Source: Chloroflexi bacterium 44-23
Lineage (GTDB): Bacteria > Chloroflexota > Anaerolineae > Anaerolineales > Anaerolineaceae
Length of the DNA stretch: 64,000 nt
NCBI GenBank assembly: GCA_001899005.1
Contig: MKUW01000013.1
Location: 230,878-294,877 of the forward strand
Reading direction: 5' to 3'
Position 1 is the stretch's first letter, and each line of letters opens with the position of its first letter. Of this stretch, positions 16,291 through 25,915 are shown piece by piece. Made by a program: the position numbers and the translations under genes. The notes beneath the pieces were generated by a model. The model worked only from the letters and a program-made list of their open reading frames with translations. It did no database searches and was not told the origin of the DNA.

Positions 16291-17808
16291 ATGGCAGAAG
16301 AATCCCACATTACGTTTCGTAATATCACCAAGACCTTTCCCGGGGTTCTGGCTCTAAGGAATATCAATTTAGAGATTAAACATGGCCAGATTCATGCGCT
16401 GTTAGGAGAAAACGGCGCTGGTAAATCTACGTTGATGAATATTCTGTACGGTTTATACCACCAGGATAGTGGGGAAATTTTCCTGGATGGCGAAAAATAC
16501 GCGCTTAATACGCCCAAGAATGCCACTGCGCATGGCATAGGCATGATCCACCAACATTTTATGTTAATTCCGAACTTTACGATTCTAGAAAATATCATGC
16601 TAGGTCAAACTTCACCAAAGCCACCTAAACTGGAAAAAGATTATTTTCGAAAAGAAATTTTAAAAGTTTCAGCAAAATTTGGCATTGAAGTTGATCTCGA
16701 CTTATTGGTGGAAGAAGTCAGTGTTGGCATGCAGCAAAAGGTCGAAATATTAAAGGCCCTTTACAAGGGAGCAAAACTGTTAATCCTGGATGAGCCAACA
16801 TCCGTTTTAACTCCTCAAGAGAGTCAGGAGTTATTCAAAATGCTGCACGACCTCAATAACAAAGGCACGACGATTATTTTCATCTCACATAAGTTAAATG
16901 AAGTAATGCAAATTAGTGATACGATTTCAGTTCTACGTGATGGCGAAGTCGTTGCCACATTACCTAAAAGCCAAACTTCGCAAGAAGAATTGTCGCGATT
17001 GATGGTAGGGCGGAATGTGAACAATAAATATGATAAAGCCAGCGAACCTATCGGAGAAGAAATCTTTCGGATTGACAATATCAGTCTGCATGACCCTCAC
17101 AACAAAGGCCGCTTTCTATTGAAGGATATATCCATACAGATTTCTAAAGGAGAAATTGTTGGGATTGCAGGGGTTGATCAGAATGGGCAGGAAGAATTGG
17201 CCGAAATTATCTGCGCCTTACGTGCAGCGACCTTCGGCAACCTTTATATGTGCAGACATGATGTAACCAATTCAACTACTCGCCAACTAATCGAACTTGG
17301 TCTTTCATTTATCCCGTCCGACCGCAGAAATCAGGGTCTGGTAATGGATTTTTCAATAGCCGAAAATACAATTCTGGAAACACACTATCAAAAGCCTTTT
17401 ACACGAGGTTTTTCATTACAACCTCAGGTTATTTCCGATTATGCTGAAATGATAGTCAAAGAATATGACGTTCGCACGCCAAGTATCAATGTACCGGTCA
17501 AAAACCTTTCGGGTGGCAATCAGCAAAAAGTTATTATTGGACGAGAACTTTCCAGAAATACGCGCTTTCTACTGGTGATGCAACCTACCATGGGACTGGA
17601 TGTGGGCGCAATTGAATTTGTTCACCAACGATTACTGAAAGCCCGCCAGGGAGGCATGGCGATTTTGATGATTTCTACTGATCTCGAGGAAGTCCGTAAG
17701 TTATCCGATCGTATTTTAGTAATGTATGAGGGGAAAATTATTGGACAGGCTGATTCCACTACGAGTATAGAAAAAATTGGCATGATGATGGCGGGATTTT
17801 TTCAATAA
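16291..17808 (+). CDS. BMP-type (nucleoside/purine-like) ABC transporter ATPase with two nucleotide-binding domains
   Basis: 505 residues with two ABC domains. Domain 1 has Walker A GENGAGKST, Walker B LLILDEPTSVL and an unusual signature VSVGMQQKVEI. Domain 2 has a degenerate Walker A (GVDQNGQEE) and signature LSGGNQQK, with VMQPTMGLDVG in place of a clear Walker B. This asymmetry is normal for RbsA/NupA/YufO-type ATPases. The start at 16291 is preferred because GGAAAG lies 8 bases upstream, whereas the ATG at 16285 is too close to it. It leads a four-gene transporter operon with a BMP lipoprotein and two permeases. Confidence 0.88.
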   Translation: MAEESHITFRNITKTFPGVLALRNINLEIKHGQIHALLGENGAGKSTLMNILYGLYHQDSGEIFLDGEKYALNTPKNATAHGIGMIHQHFMLIPNFTILENIMLGQTSPKPPKLEKDYFRKEILKVSAKFGIEVDLDLLVEEVSVGMQQKVEILKALYKGAKLLILDEPTSVLTPQESQELFKMLHDLNNKGTTIIFISHKLNEVMQISDTISVLRDGEVVATLPKSQTSQEELSRLMVGRNVNNKYDKASEPIGEEIFRIDNISLHDPHNKGRFLLKDISIQISKGEIVGIAGVDQNGQEELAEIICALRAATFGNLYMCRHDVTNSTTRQLIELGLSFIPSDRRNQGLVMDFSIAENTILETHYQKPFTRGFSLQPQVISDYAEMIVKEYDVRTPSINVPVKNLSGGNQQKVIIGRELSRNTRFLLVMQPTMGLDVGAIEFVHQRLLKARQGGMAILMISTDLEEVRKLSDRILVMYEGKIIGQADSTTSIEKIGMMMAGFFQ

Positions 17809-17921
17809 AAAAGCACAATTAAGAGGATCATTTATTACGAACATGACGGATTAAGTTGAATTTTGACAAATCAATGAAATGCAATTATTCTTTACTATCG
17901 TTGAATTTTGGAGCGAACGAA

Positions 17922-18929
17922 ATGCAAAAGCTAAGTATTTTAATGATTTTCACCATCCTGTTTGGAACTTTTACGGCTTGTACACCAGCCAAAGCAGTAC
18001 CAGGTCAAACCCCCACAGAAGCCACAAAACAGATCCGTGTTGGCGTGATCTTCTCAACGACCATTAAAGATGAAGGTTATGCTCAGGCAGCCTATAATGC
18101 ATTGATGGAAATGAAAGAAAAATACAACCTGGATGTTAGTTTTCAGGAAAATGTCACTGATGCAGCGATAAAAGATGTTCTTCGTAGCTATGCTTCGGAT
18201 GGATATGACCTGATTATTGCCCATCAACTATACTTCACTGACCCTGTCAACGAGGTTGCCGCTGAATTTCCAGATACAATGTTTGCAATTTCCGGCGGTT
18301 TCCGAGCAGATCACCCCAATGTTGTGGCAGTAGATGCGACCAACTGGGAAGCTTCCTACCTGGCAGGTACACTGGCTGGGTTGATGACAAAGACGAATAA
18401 GCTCGCAATCATTACAGCCTCTGAATCACCAATTGCCAAGCGTATGGTTAATAGTTTCCGTAGTGCTGCTCAAGCACAAAACCCGAATGTGACAGTAAAA
18501 CACGTTTTCACTGGCAGTTTTGAGGATGTTGTCAAGGGCAAAGAAATGGCGACCGCAGTCATACGGGATGGCGCTGATATCATCTTTACTAATTGTGGAG
18601 TTGGTAACTTTGGCGCTATTGAAGCTGCTCAAGAAAACGGCGTGTATGCAATTGGCTCTTCAGTAGATCTTGCCGGCAAAGCGCCAGACACAGTTATAAC
18701 CAGTGCTGTTTTATCACCTGGGGAATACATTAAAATTATTATTAATGGGTATATGAATAAAGATCTTGAATGGGGCAAATACTATCCAATGGGTGTGAAA
18801 GCCGGTATTGAGAGTCTGGCTCCTTTTCACAACTTTGAAGATAAAATTCCTCAGGAGGTGAAGGATAAGTTGGAAAAGGTTCGTCAAGATATAATTGACG
18901 GGAAAATCACAGCCCCTCCCAATGAATAG
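17922..18929 (+). CDS. BMP-family (Med/PnrA-like) solute-binding lipoprotein
   Basis: 335 residues. A signal peptide ends in a lipobox at GTFTAC, followed by the BMP domain: IRVGVIFSTTIKDEGYAQAAY opening, SDGYDLIIAHQ, the FAISGG block and NVVAVDATNWEASYLAGTLAG. BMP proteins in Treponema and Bacillus bind purine nucleosides; others bind different small molecules. The ATG at 17922 has GGAG about 9 bases upstream and begins directly with the signal peptide, so the longer ORF from 17856 is rejected. The ligand might also be linked to the inositol genes that converge on this operon, but nothing in the sequence proves it. Confidence 0.87.
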   Translation: MQKLSILMIFTILFGTFTACTPAKAVPGQTPTEATKQIRVGVIFSTTIKDEGYAQAAYNALMEMKEKYNLDVSFQENVTDAAIKDVLRSYASDGYDLIIAHQLYFTDPVNEVAAEFPDTMFAISGGFRADHPNVVAVDATNWEASYLAGTLAGLMTKTNKLAIITASESPIAKRMVNSFRSAAQAQNPNVTVKHVFTGSFEDVVKGKEMATAVIRDGADIIFTNCGVGNFGAIEAAQENGVYAIGSSVDLAGKAPDTVITSAVLSPGEYIKIIINGYMNKDLEWGKYYPMGVKAGIESLAPFHNFEDKIPQEVKDKLEKVRQDIIDGKITAPPNE

Positions 18930-18976
18930 CCGTTTCTTTCCTTTTGATCGCTTTATCCTGGCAACTTCTATAGGGG

Positions 18977-20119
18977 ATGAGAACTTCTCCGGGAAAACAA
19001 CGAACCGATATGAGTGAAACCATTTTATCTCCGGGTTCACAAACGAGTATAAAGGCACGATTTTTCGTTTTTGCCCGTAATAATTTGGGCATAATTTCTG
19101 TACTTATCTCTTTGCTCGCGATTGTATTAGCGTTATTAATTGGAGCAATCCTGATTGCTATTGCCGGTATTAATCCCTGGGAAGCGTATAGTTTTTTGTT
19201 GAAAGGTTCATTTGGAAATCGTTATGGTTTTGGAGAAACACTAACCCGTTTTATTCCATTACTGTTTGCCAGCTTGAGTTTTTCGATTGCATATAAATCC
19301 GGCTTCTTTAATGTCGGGGCCGAGGGGCAAATCTATATCGGTGCGATTGGTGCTCTACTGGTAGGTGCCTATATATCGAACCTGCCACCGGTTTTGCACA
19401 TCACACTGACGCTGTTGGCCGGGTTTGTATTTGGTGCCTTGTGGGCAGGGATTGCAGGCTTACTGAAGATTTTCCTGGGTTCAAATGAACTGGTCAACAC
19501 CATGATGCTGAACTATGTTGCCATATTCTTGGTGGAATACTTGATTCATGGTCCGCTGAAAGATCCACACTTATTTATTTATCAATCTTCACCAATTCTT
19601 TCCAGCGCAAGGCTACCGATTATTCTACCGAAAACACCTTTACATGCTGGTTTCTTGATTGCTTTGGCGTCAATAGTGATTGTTTTTTATATCTTGTATC
19701 GCACACCAATTGGCTATCAAATGCGGACCGTGGGTGCAAATTTACGCGCTGCCAAGTATGCCGGTATTAACATTGTGGGTGTTACCCTGGTAGCAATCAT
19801 TACCACCGGTGGTTTGGCGGGCTTGGGTGGTGCAGTTGAGTTGATGGGTGCTCAGTTCCGCATGGTAGCGGGCTTTTCCCCTGGTTATGGGTACGATGGG
19901 ATTGGAGTGGCCATCATGGGACGCCATAACCCGGTTGGAATCGTTCTGGCAGCTCTTCTTTTCGCAATTATCCGCGTTGGTACTGGAGCGATGCAGAGAG
20001 GCGCCGGTGTTCCTTTTCCTTTATTATCGGTTATTCAAGGTTTGATTATTATTTTCGTGATTGCTAGCAGTTATCTGATCAGTAAATTGTCTGAGACAAC
20101 CATTGGAGGTCGTGCCTGA
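18977..20119 (+). CDS. BMP-type ABC transporter permease 1 (NupP/YufP-like)
   Basis: Up to 380 residues, eight to ten hydrophobic helices, BPD_transp_2 family. Typical blocks are NPWEAYSFLLKGSFG, SGFFNVGAEGQIYIGAIGAL, LGSNELVNTMMLNYVA and GYGYDGIGVAIMGRHNPVG. Two starts are possible, 18977 and 19010 (MSETILS); neither has a good ribosome binding site and the longer one is given. It pairs with the second permease, whose start overlaps its stop by one base. Confidence 0.88.
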   Translation: MRTSPGKQRTDMSETILSPGSQTSIKARFFVFARNNLGIISVLISLLAIVLALLIGAILIAIAGINPWEAYSFLLKGSFGNRYGFGETLTRFIPLLFASLSFSIAYKSGFFNVGAEGQIYIGAIGALLVGAYISNLPPVLHITLTLLAGFVFGALWAGIAGLLKIFLGSNELVNTMMLNYVAIFLVEYLIHGPLKDPHLFIYQSSPILSSARLPIILPKTPLHAGFLIALASIVIVFYILYRTPIGYQMRTVGANLRAAKYAGINIVGVTLVAIITTGGLAGLGGAVELMGAQFRMVAGFSPGYGYDGIGVAIMGRHNPVGIVLAALLFAIIRVGTGAMQRGAGVPFPLLSVIQGLIIIFVIASSYLISKLSETTIGGRA

Positions 20120-21048
20120 TGGAAGCTTTTCTAATGGGAACAGCCGTTACGTGGCTGGCTATGGCAATTCGCATGTCAATTCCACTGCTTTATGCAGGTC
20201 TGGGTGGTCTTGTCTCGCAAAAAGCCGGAATTTATAATTTTGGACTGGAAGGGATGATGTTATGTGGGGCTTTCTTCGCATATTATGGCTCGTATTACCT
20301 GGGTAGCCCCTGGCTGGGTTTGATCCTGGCGGTCATTGTTGGCGCACTTTTAGGTCTCTTGTTGGGATTTACATCAATCAGCCTGCGCGTCAGCCAGGTG
20401 GTTATTGGTTTGGGTATTGGTATTTTAGGATTAGGGTTAACCAGCTATTTATATCGGCTGTTGGATCAGAGCGGTGCAGCACATGTTTCAACTTTGTTTC
20501 CAATAATACCAATTCCGCTTTTGAGCGGTATTCCATTTTTTGGTGAGGTATTTTTCTCACACAATTTTATGGTGTATGTCTGTTTTGGGCTGGTAATTCT
20601 GATCTCATGGTTTTTTAACCACACCACTCAAGGGTTGAACTTCAAAGCAGTTGGTGAAAATCCTCAAGTGGCGGATAGCGCCGGTGTGGATATAATCCGT
20701 TATCGTTATATTGCCATGCTCATCAGTGGTATTCTGGCATCGCTCGGGGGTGCGTTTCTCACCCTGACGCAAACAGCTCTTTTTATAGAAAATCTAACAG
20801 CAGGACGCGGTTGGATTGCATTGGCTGCCGTTATCCTGGGAAAGTACAATGCCTGGGGAGTCTTGCTGGCATGCTTCCTGTTTGGGGCAGCCGATGCTGC
20901 TCAGATGCAGATTCAAGTAATGAGTTTGGGTATTCCCTACCAGTTTTTGCTGATGATACCTTATATTATGGCCATGCTTGCGATGTCAGGAGTGGTGGGT
21001 AAAGTACGGGCACCCGCTGCAATGGGTAAGCCTTATATAAAGCAATAA
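20119..21048 (+). CDS. BMP-type ABC transporter permease 2 (NupQ/YufQ-like)
   Basis: 309 residues with about eight hydrophobic helices. It has the paired-permease signature blocks SQKAGIYNFGLEGMMLCGAF, SLRVSQVVIGLGIGILG and TAGRGWIALAAVILGKYNAWG. The ATG overlaps the stop of permease 1 (TGATG), which indicates translational coupling and a heterodimeric channel. It is the last gene of the operon and converges with the minus-strand inositol cluster; the 21049-21215 gap shows no clear terminator. Confidence 0.9.
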   Translation: MEAFLMGTAVTWLAMAIRMSIPLLYAGLGGLVSQKAGIYNFGLEGMMLCGAFFAYYGSYYLGSPWLGLILAVIVGALLGLLLGFTSISLRVSQVVIGLGIGILGLGLTSYLYRLLDQSGAAHVSTLFPIIPIPLLSGIPFFGEVFFSHNFMVYVCFGLVILISWFFNHTTQGLNFKAVGENPQVADSAGVDIIRYRYIAMLISGILASLGGAFLTLTQTALFIENLTAGRGWIALAAVILGKYNAWGVLLACFLFGAADAAQMQIQVMSLGIPYQFLLMIPYIMAMLAMSGVVGKVRAPAAMGKPYIKQ

Positions 21049-21215
21049 CATCATTTGCATGCACCGCGAAAACAACAAATATCCCAGTGGGAAATGGAAT
21101 TCTCGATGGGGGTATGAGTGTTTTCCGCCGGACGGTTGGAGGGAGAACAGAATCCGGACGTATAAGCAGTCTTGTTCTTTGCGTTGCGAAGGCATTCAAC
21201 ATCAGCGAAAAGAAC

Positions 21216-22025
21216 TTAAAGCGGTAACCCCCTCAAAAATGCAATATTTTTAGCAGCAGCGATATGATTATCAGGCAGGGGCAAAAATTCCCCGGAAATA
21301 AAACCCTGATAGCCGGTTTGTGCCAGGCTGTACAGTATCGATTGAAAATTAAGATGGCCACTGCCGGCATAATGCCGGTTGGAATCTGCCACATGAAAAT
21401 GGAAGATGCGTGGGCCACAAGTTACAATGCTGGCCTCGATGTTTGGTTCTTCAATGTTCATGTGGAAGCTATCCAAGAGCAGACCAAAATTCTCTGCATC
21501 TACTTCATCAATCAACCTCATCCCCTCAGAGACGTTGTTTATCAAAGAAGTTTCATAGCGGTTGATTGGTTCGAGGGCCAGCCGAACTCCTGATTCCTTG
21601 GCAACATGGCAGCATTCTACCAGCGCTTCAATCAACCATTGCATGGCTTGCGTGAAACTAACTTGAGCGCTGACAATTCCTCGAATAAGGCCAATGATGA
21701 TAATAGCTTGAAATTGGGAAGCCAATGGTATGTGACTTTGTATTCGTTCGATTGCTTTTCTGCGGATATCGGAATTTGGATCGGTAAAGGAAAGCCCCTC
21801 TTCTCCCCAGGCCTGGCCGGTCCCGATGGCTGGGACAATCAATTTATATTTCCGAATGCTCTCCTGAAGCTTTTCTAAATCCAACAAACGCGGATCACGC
21901 ACCGCTAACTCGACACCATCATATCCCATGTCCGCGATGGCCTGTAAATTATTTTCCAGGTTTCCTGAGAAAGTGGCAGCCTGAAATTGGGTTGGCTGAG
22001 TGGATAATACAACGGAGAGTTTCAT
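21216..22025 (-). CDS. iolO: 5-keto-L-gluconate epimerase (IolO-type TIM-barrel isomerase)
   Basis: 269 residues, xylose-isomerase-like TIM barrel. The N-terminus MKLSVVLSTQPTQFQAATFS, the ELAVRDPRLLDL and PAIGTGQAWGEEGLSFTDP blocks and the C-terminal DTFHMNIEE-like region (LLDSFHMNIEEPNIEAS) with FHVADSNRHYAGSGH closely resemble Thermotoga maritima IolO (TM0416) as I remember it. That enzyme converts 5-keto-L-gluconate to D-tagaturonate in the non-canonical inositol route. Metal ligands (Glu, Asp, His, Glu) of the family are in place by eye. The start at 22025 is at MKLSVV. It is the last gene of the cluster, after iolM and a 36-bp palindrome. Confidence 0.82.
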   Translation of the reverse strand: MKLSVVLSTQPTQFQAATFSGNLENNLQAIADMGYDGVELAVRDPRLLDLEKLQESIRKYKLIVPAIGTGQAWGEEGLSFTDPNSDIRRKAIERIQSHIPLASQFQAIIIIGLIRGIVSAQVSFTQAMQWLIEALVECCHVAKESGVRLALEPINRYETSLINNVSEGMRLIDEVDAENFGLLLDSFHMNIEEPNIEASIVTCGPRIFHFHVADSNRHYAGSGHLNFQSILYSLAQTGYQGFISGEFLPLPDNHIAAAKNIAFLRGLPL

Positions 22026-22039
22026 GGCTTCTTCTTTCG

Positions 22040-22075
22040 TTGGAGGCACACATGCGATCGCATGTGTGCCTCCAA
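22040..22075. repeat. Perfect 36-bp palindrome between iolM and iolO
   Basis: All 18 base pairs match with no loop; the core is ACATGCGATCGCATGT and the flanks are GGAGGC and GCCTCC. It sits in the short gap after the iolM stop. No T-run follows on the minus strand, so it is not a standard terminator. It could be an mRNA-stabilising or processing hairpin, or a protein-binding site. Confidence 0.8.
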
Positions 22076-22080
22076 GGCCG

Positions 22081-23277
22081 TTATGGCGCGATGTAGGTAA
22101 TCTTACACTCGCTACGATCTGTTTGTAATTGGAGAATGTTCTCAGGAATCTCAGCCAGAGTGACTTTTTTCGTGCTCATTGGGGTCATATCCATCCCGCT
22201 GGCCATGCATTCAATAACACGCGGAAAAGTGCCATGCCCGGAGTGACCCTGCGCGCCAATGATGGAAGCTCTGCGGACTTGCAAGACCTCACCTGCGACT
22301 GGCATTTTGGCTTCAGCGCGGGCGGTCACAACCACTTTGCTGTTCAACGTACGGCCTTCCCAAATTACTTTCTCAATGCCCGGATAAACAACTTCGGGTA
22401 AACCGGTTGCTTCCATGAAAAGGTCAGCACCCATGCCTTCAGTTAATTCCAATACTCGTTCGGCAAAGTCCTCTTTGAGCGGGTTGACATGATAATCGGC
22501 ACCCAGGCGCAGCGCCATATCAGCACGATTCTGCTGGGTTTCGGAGATAATCACCATTGATGCGCCGGCGCGTTTCAATATGGCGCAGGCTGCAATGCCA
22601 ACCGGACCGCCGCCAAGAATAACGACGCGATCACCGGGGCGGATACCACCACCGCGTTCAATGACGGCATTATATGCAACGCATGTAGGCTCAACCAGAC
22701 TACCGGCGACAAACAGATCAGCATCGGAATAATTCTTGCGCAGCGGTTCCAGGCTCCAAATTGTGCGGGCAGGTAAGACTAAATATTTGGTGTCGGCCCC
22801 ATTGACATTAAAGCCAATTTCATCCAATTGTTCACAGTGATTAGGATATCCATCTGCACAAGGTTTACAGGATCCACACCACAACATTTCCTCTGAAGTG
22901 ACGGCTTCACCTCCTTTAAAAGGTTTGTTTGTACGCTTGTCCCGCGCATTTTTACCGGCATCAACAATCACGCCAGAAAATTCGTGACCAAGAATGCTGG
23001 GAAAACCAGTCAGACCCGGGTAAAAGATGTAGCCATCTTCGCCTGCTTGCGCCATATGTACGTCTGATCCACAAACGCCGCAGGCTTTCACTTCGATCAA
23101 CACTTCCTCCGGCCCGGGCGTGGGAATATCATAGGTGCGGATTTCCAGTCTGGGATTGCGCCAGACCTGGCTGCCAAGGTAAGTCTGACGACCCTCAATA
23201 TCTTTTGAGCCCAATTTGAAGCCTGGTTTTGGTTCCCAATCGGCAACCAGTGTAACTCCTTGCATTTTTCCATTCAT
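22081..23277 (-). CDS. iolM: scyllo-inosose 3-dehydrogenase (IolM-type zinc alcohol dehydrogenase)
   Basis: 398 residues, medium-chain dehydrogenase. The N-terminal VADWEPKPGFKLGSKDIEG and LGSQVWRNP, the catalytic-zinc region ACGVCGSDVHMAQ with GHEFSG, the structural-zinc Cys cluster CGSCKPCADGYPNHC, GSLVEPTCVAYNAVIERGGG, the Rossmann motif GGGPVG and QGHSGHGTFPRV are strikingly like T. maritima TM0412. That enzyme oxidises 2-keto-myo-inositol to a diketone with NAD. The extended N-terminus before the zinc domain is characteristic of this subfamily. It is encoded between iolN and iolO. Confidence 0.87.
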   Translation of the reverse strand: MNGKMQGVTLVADWEPKPGFKLGSKDIEGRQTYLGSQVWRNPRLEIRTYDIPTPGPEEVLIEVKACGVCGSDVHMAQAGEDGYIFYPGLTGFPSILGHEFSGVIVDAGKNARDKRTNKPFKGGEAVTSEEMLWCGSCKPCADGYPNHCEQLDEIGFNVNGADTKYLVLPARTIWSLEPLRKNYSDADLFVAGSLVEPTCVAYNAVIERGGGIRPGDRVVILGGGPVGIAACAILKRAGASMVIISETQQNRADMALRLGADYHVNPLKEDFAERVLELTEGMGADLFMEATGLPEVVYPGIEKVIWEGRTLNSKVVVTARAEAKMPVAGEVLQVRRASIIGAQGHSGHGTFPRVIECMASGMDMTPMSTKKVTLAEIPENILQLQTDRSECKITYIAP

Positions 23278-23362
23278 ATTTGACCTCTATTTTCTCTCGA
23301 AATGTTAAGCAAGATTTTTGAAAAGGTACATTGTGTTCTTGAAATGTAAACCTCAAACAAAT

Positions 23363-24487
23363 TTATACCTCTGTACCCTGACCGATACGCGGTATGCCAT
23401 AGACGCTCTTCCAACCCGGGCTGAGAGGCTCGCGTAAATAAGGTTCCATCTCTTTTTCGGTACGCAGGGTAACTTCCTCCACAGGCGGTACAGTGCCAGC
23501 CGGAAAACGAGTTAAAACATGATCGTTCCACATGGTTAGATATTTGAGAATGGCTGCCATGGGACGTTTTCCTTTTTGAGCAGTGCCCGATTTCGATTTG
23601 CCAACCACACCTTCCGGAGTGGCTGCAATTTCAATTGCGAAGTGGCCTTCCCCTTCCGACCAGCGGCTAGGCCGTCCGAATGGATCAACGGATTTGTCGA
23701 AGTGGCCTTCAGGTAGATAGCTGATTCCTTCAGTATCGACCGCATAGTTCATATCAACCATATCCGGATGCAGCAGTAGACTGAGGGAGGTCTCTGATTC
23801 ATCGGCATGCACGAAATTGGTCGTCATTTGTCCACCGCGCTCAACAGGCCGGAAGAATTCGCGGACGCCACGATGCCAATCAATAACCCGGAAGATTCCG
23901 GGCAGCTGGTAGCGCTTTTGGAACTCCTGGATTGCAGATTCAAGTACCCAAAGCTGACCGTGGTTGTTGACAATCAATTGTTTGCGGAAGCCATCATTCC
24001 ACAACCCAAGCATGACATCAATCATCATTTCACGCACGGCATGCTCGCGCACGATCACTGTGCCGGGCATACCAAGATGATGATAAGGGTGAGCTCCGTA
24101 ATTGAGTGGCGGCAAGGCCAGGTTGACTGCAGCCCCTTTTTTGGCTGTATAACGGCGCACACCTTCACAAATTGCACTTACGTAGAGCGTATCAGCAGCG
24201 CTGGGTAAATGCTGCCCATGTAGTTCGGTGCAGCCAACCGGGATGAAGACGATATCATTTTTCTTGCGGTTGGCTTCCACCTGCCAGCGTGTTGTGGTTT
24301 GAATGTAGGAGCCTGGTTTGCCCCATTCAACCGGTGAAGGAACGCCATAATCATCCAGAATTGCATCGATTTGTTCATCAGATGATTCCCACACTTCTTT
24401 CTTTAATCGCCCAACCTCATTGTCTTCAAAAAAGAGGTCAGGTTGATTGGTGGTTAAGAGACCATTTGGTAATTTTTTATCAGTCAT
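23363..24487 (-). CDS. iolN: 3-dehydro-scyllo-inosose hydrolase (IolN-type creatininase family)
   Basis: 374 residues of the creatininase family. The metal-binding motifs are PVGCTELHGQHLP with the following ADTLYV, NNHGQLWVLE in the middle, and an ESETSLSL stretch (E near the third ligand). In Thermotoga the IolN hydrolase opens the diketo-inositol ring to 5-keto-L-gluconate. Position directly upstream of iolM and in one transcription unit with iolG and iolO supports this assignment over a creatinine amidohydrolase. The ATG at 24487 has an AAGGAGAAA site. Confidence 0.82.
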   Translation of the reverse strand: MTDKKLPNGLLTTNQPDLFFEDNEVGRLKKEVWESSDEQIDAILDDYGVPSPVEWGKPGSYIQTTTRWQVEANRKKNDIVFIPVGCTELHGQHLPSAADTLYVSAICEGVRRYTAKKGAAVNLALPPLNYGAHPYHHLGMPGTVIVREHAVREMMIDVMLGLWNDGFRKQLIVNNHGQLWVLESAIQEFQKRYQLPGIFRVIDWHRGVREFFRPVERGGQMTTNFVHADESETSLSLLLHPDMVDMNYAVDTEGISYLPEGHFDKSVDPFGRPSRWSEGEGHFAIEIAATPEGVVGKSKSGTAQKGKRPMAAILKYLTMWNDHVLTRFPAGTVPPVEEVTLRTEKEMEPYLREPLSPGWKSVYGIPRIGQGTEV

Positions 24488-24532
24488 TTGTTTCTCCTTG
24501 TGTTTGATTCGGTTTGGTTGATTTTTATTTAT

Positions 24533-25915
24533 TTAATCGTCTGGGAATATTTTCCCAGGGTTCAATATATTTAAGGGGTCAAAGGTTTTCTTAATGCCTT
24601 TTTGAAGGTCAATGGAAACCTTGCCCAGGGCATTTTGAATGTACGGACGTTTGAGTATGCCGACTCCATGTTCACCGGAAAGTGTTCCACCCAGATCGAG
24701 AGCAATTTGAAACTCAGCGGCAACTGTCTGTTCTACTCTGGCCCATTGTTGTGGATCTCTCTTGTCAAAGAGGATGTTAGGGTGCAGGTTACCATCACCG
24801 GCATGCCCAAAGATAACAATTGGCAAATCCATTTCAGAGCTCAGTTTTTTCAGACGCCGGATTGCTTCGGGAATCGCTTCGCGTGGCACGGTGATATCCT
24901 CCCCTAATTTATTGGGGGACATGCGCGCCAGGGCAGGTGAAACTGATCGGCGGGCTTTCCATAATTGTGTGCGTTCATTTTCGTCTTTGGCAATACTGAC
25001 TTTATCTGCTCCACAACTCTGGCAGATGACTTCAATTTGATCGATCTCGCGCTGGACAGTTTCAAGATCAGAACCATCGCATTCGATTAACAAGACAGCT
25101 TCCATATCAAGAGGTAGGCCGAGGTGCATGGCAGCCTCAATACAGGAAATGGCAGTCTGATCGATTAATTCCAGGGTAGCCGGGACAATGCCGGCTGCCA
25201 GAATTTGATTGACAGTCTGCGCGGCGTCGTTCAAATCACGAAATTCCACCAGAGCGGTGCGCTGGTATTTCGGTTTGGCAATCAAGCGCAACAGGGCTTC
25301 GGTGATGATTGCCAGTGTGCCCTCGGAACCGGTTAATAAAGCGGTCAGGTCATATCCGACCACGTCTTTGATCACTTTGCCACCGGTCTTTATTACCTGT
25401 CCATCGGCGAGAACTGCCGTCAGGCCGAGTACGTAATCCCCTGTGACGCCATATTTTAGGCAGCGTGGTCCACCGGCGTTACAGGCAATGTTGCCACCGA
25501 TAGTGGAATGACGAATGCTGGAGGGATCGGGTGGGTAAAAGAGGTTTTGTTTCTCCACAGCCGCCTGTAAATCAGCAGTGATGACACCGGCTTCGACATG
25601 CGCGATGGCATTATTGGTGTCAATCTCCAAGATCTTGTTCATACGCGTCATGGAAAGTGCAATCCCACCATTGAAGGGAACCGATGCAGCTGTCAAACCG
25701 GATGCCATACCTCGCGTGACGACCGGTATACGCTCACGCGCAGCAATTTTGACCACTTTCTGCACCTGTTCAGTGCTTTGCGGCAGGATAACCAGGTCTG
25801 GACGATGTTCTTCGAAGGTGCCATCATAGCTGTATACAGCCAGTTCTTCCGGAGAGTAAAGGACGCCTTTTGTTGTCACGATTTCAGAAAACTCGGCGAT
25901 TAATCTTTTTTCCAT
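24533..25915 (-). CDS. FAD-linked oxidase, GlcD/D-lactate dehydrogenase type
   Basis: 460 residues. It is a vanillyl-alcohol-oxidase-type flavoprotein: the PCMH FAD-binding half shows VVTRGMASGLTAASVPFNGG, PPDPSSIRHSTIGGNIACNA and YGVTGDYVLGL; the C-terminal half carries the FAD-oxidase C domain with VIFGHAGDGNLHPN and SGEHGVGILKRPY. It oxidises a 2-hydroxy acid and passes electrons to the Fe-S partner encoded upstream, with which it overlaps by 16 bases. In this cluster the substrate could be a sugar acid or a three-carbon hydroxy acid from the pathway; glycolate or D-lactate are the family defaults. Confidence 0.85.
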   Translation of the reverse strand: MEKRLIAEFSEIVTTKGVLYSPEELAVYSYDGTFEEHRPDLVILPQSTEQVQKVVKIAARERIPVVTRGMASGLTAASVPFNGGIALSMTRMNKILEIDTNNAIAHVEAGVITADLQAAVEKQNLFYPPDPSSIRHSTIGGNIACNAGGPRCLKYGVTGDYVLGLTAVLADGQVIKTGGKVIKDVVGYDLTALLTGSEGTLAIITEALLRLIAKPKYQRTALVEFRDLNDAAQTVNQILAAGIVPATLELIDQTAISCIEAAMHLGLPLDMEAVLLIECDGSDLETVQREIDQIEVICQSCGADKVSIAKDENERTQLWKARRSVSPALARMSPNKLGEDITVPREAIPEAIRRLKKLSSEMDLPIVIFGHAGDGNLHPNILFDKRDPQQWARVEQTVAAEFQIALDLGGTLSGEHGVGILKRPYIQNALGKVSIDLQKGIKKTFDPLNILNPGKIFPDD

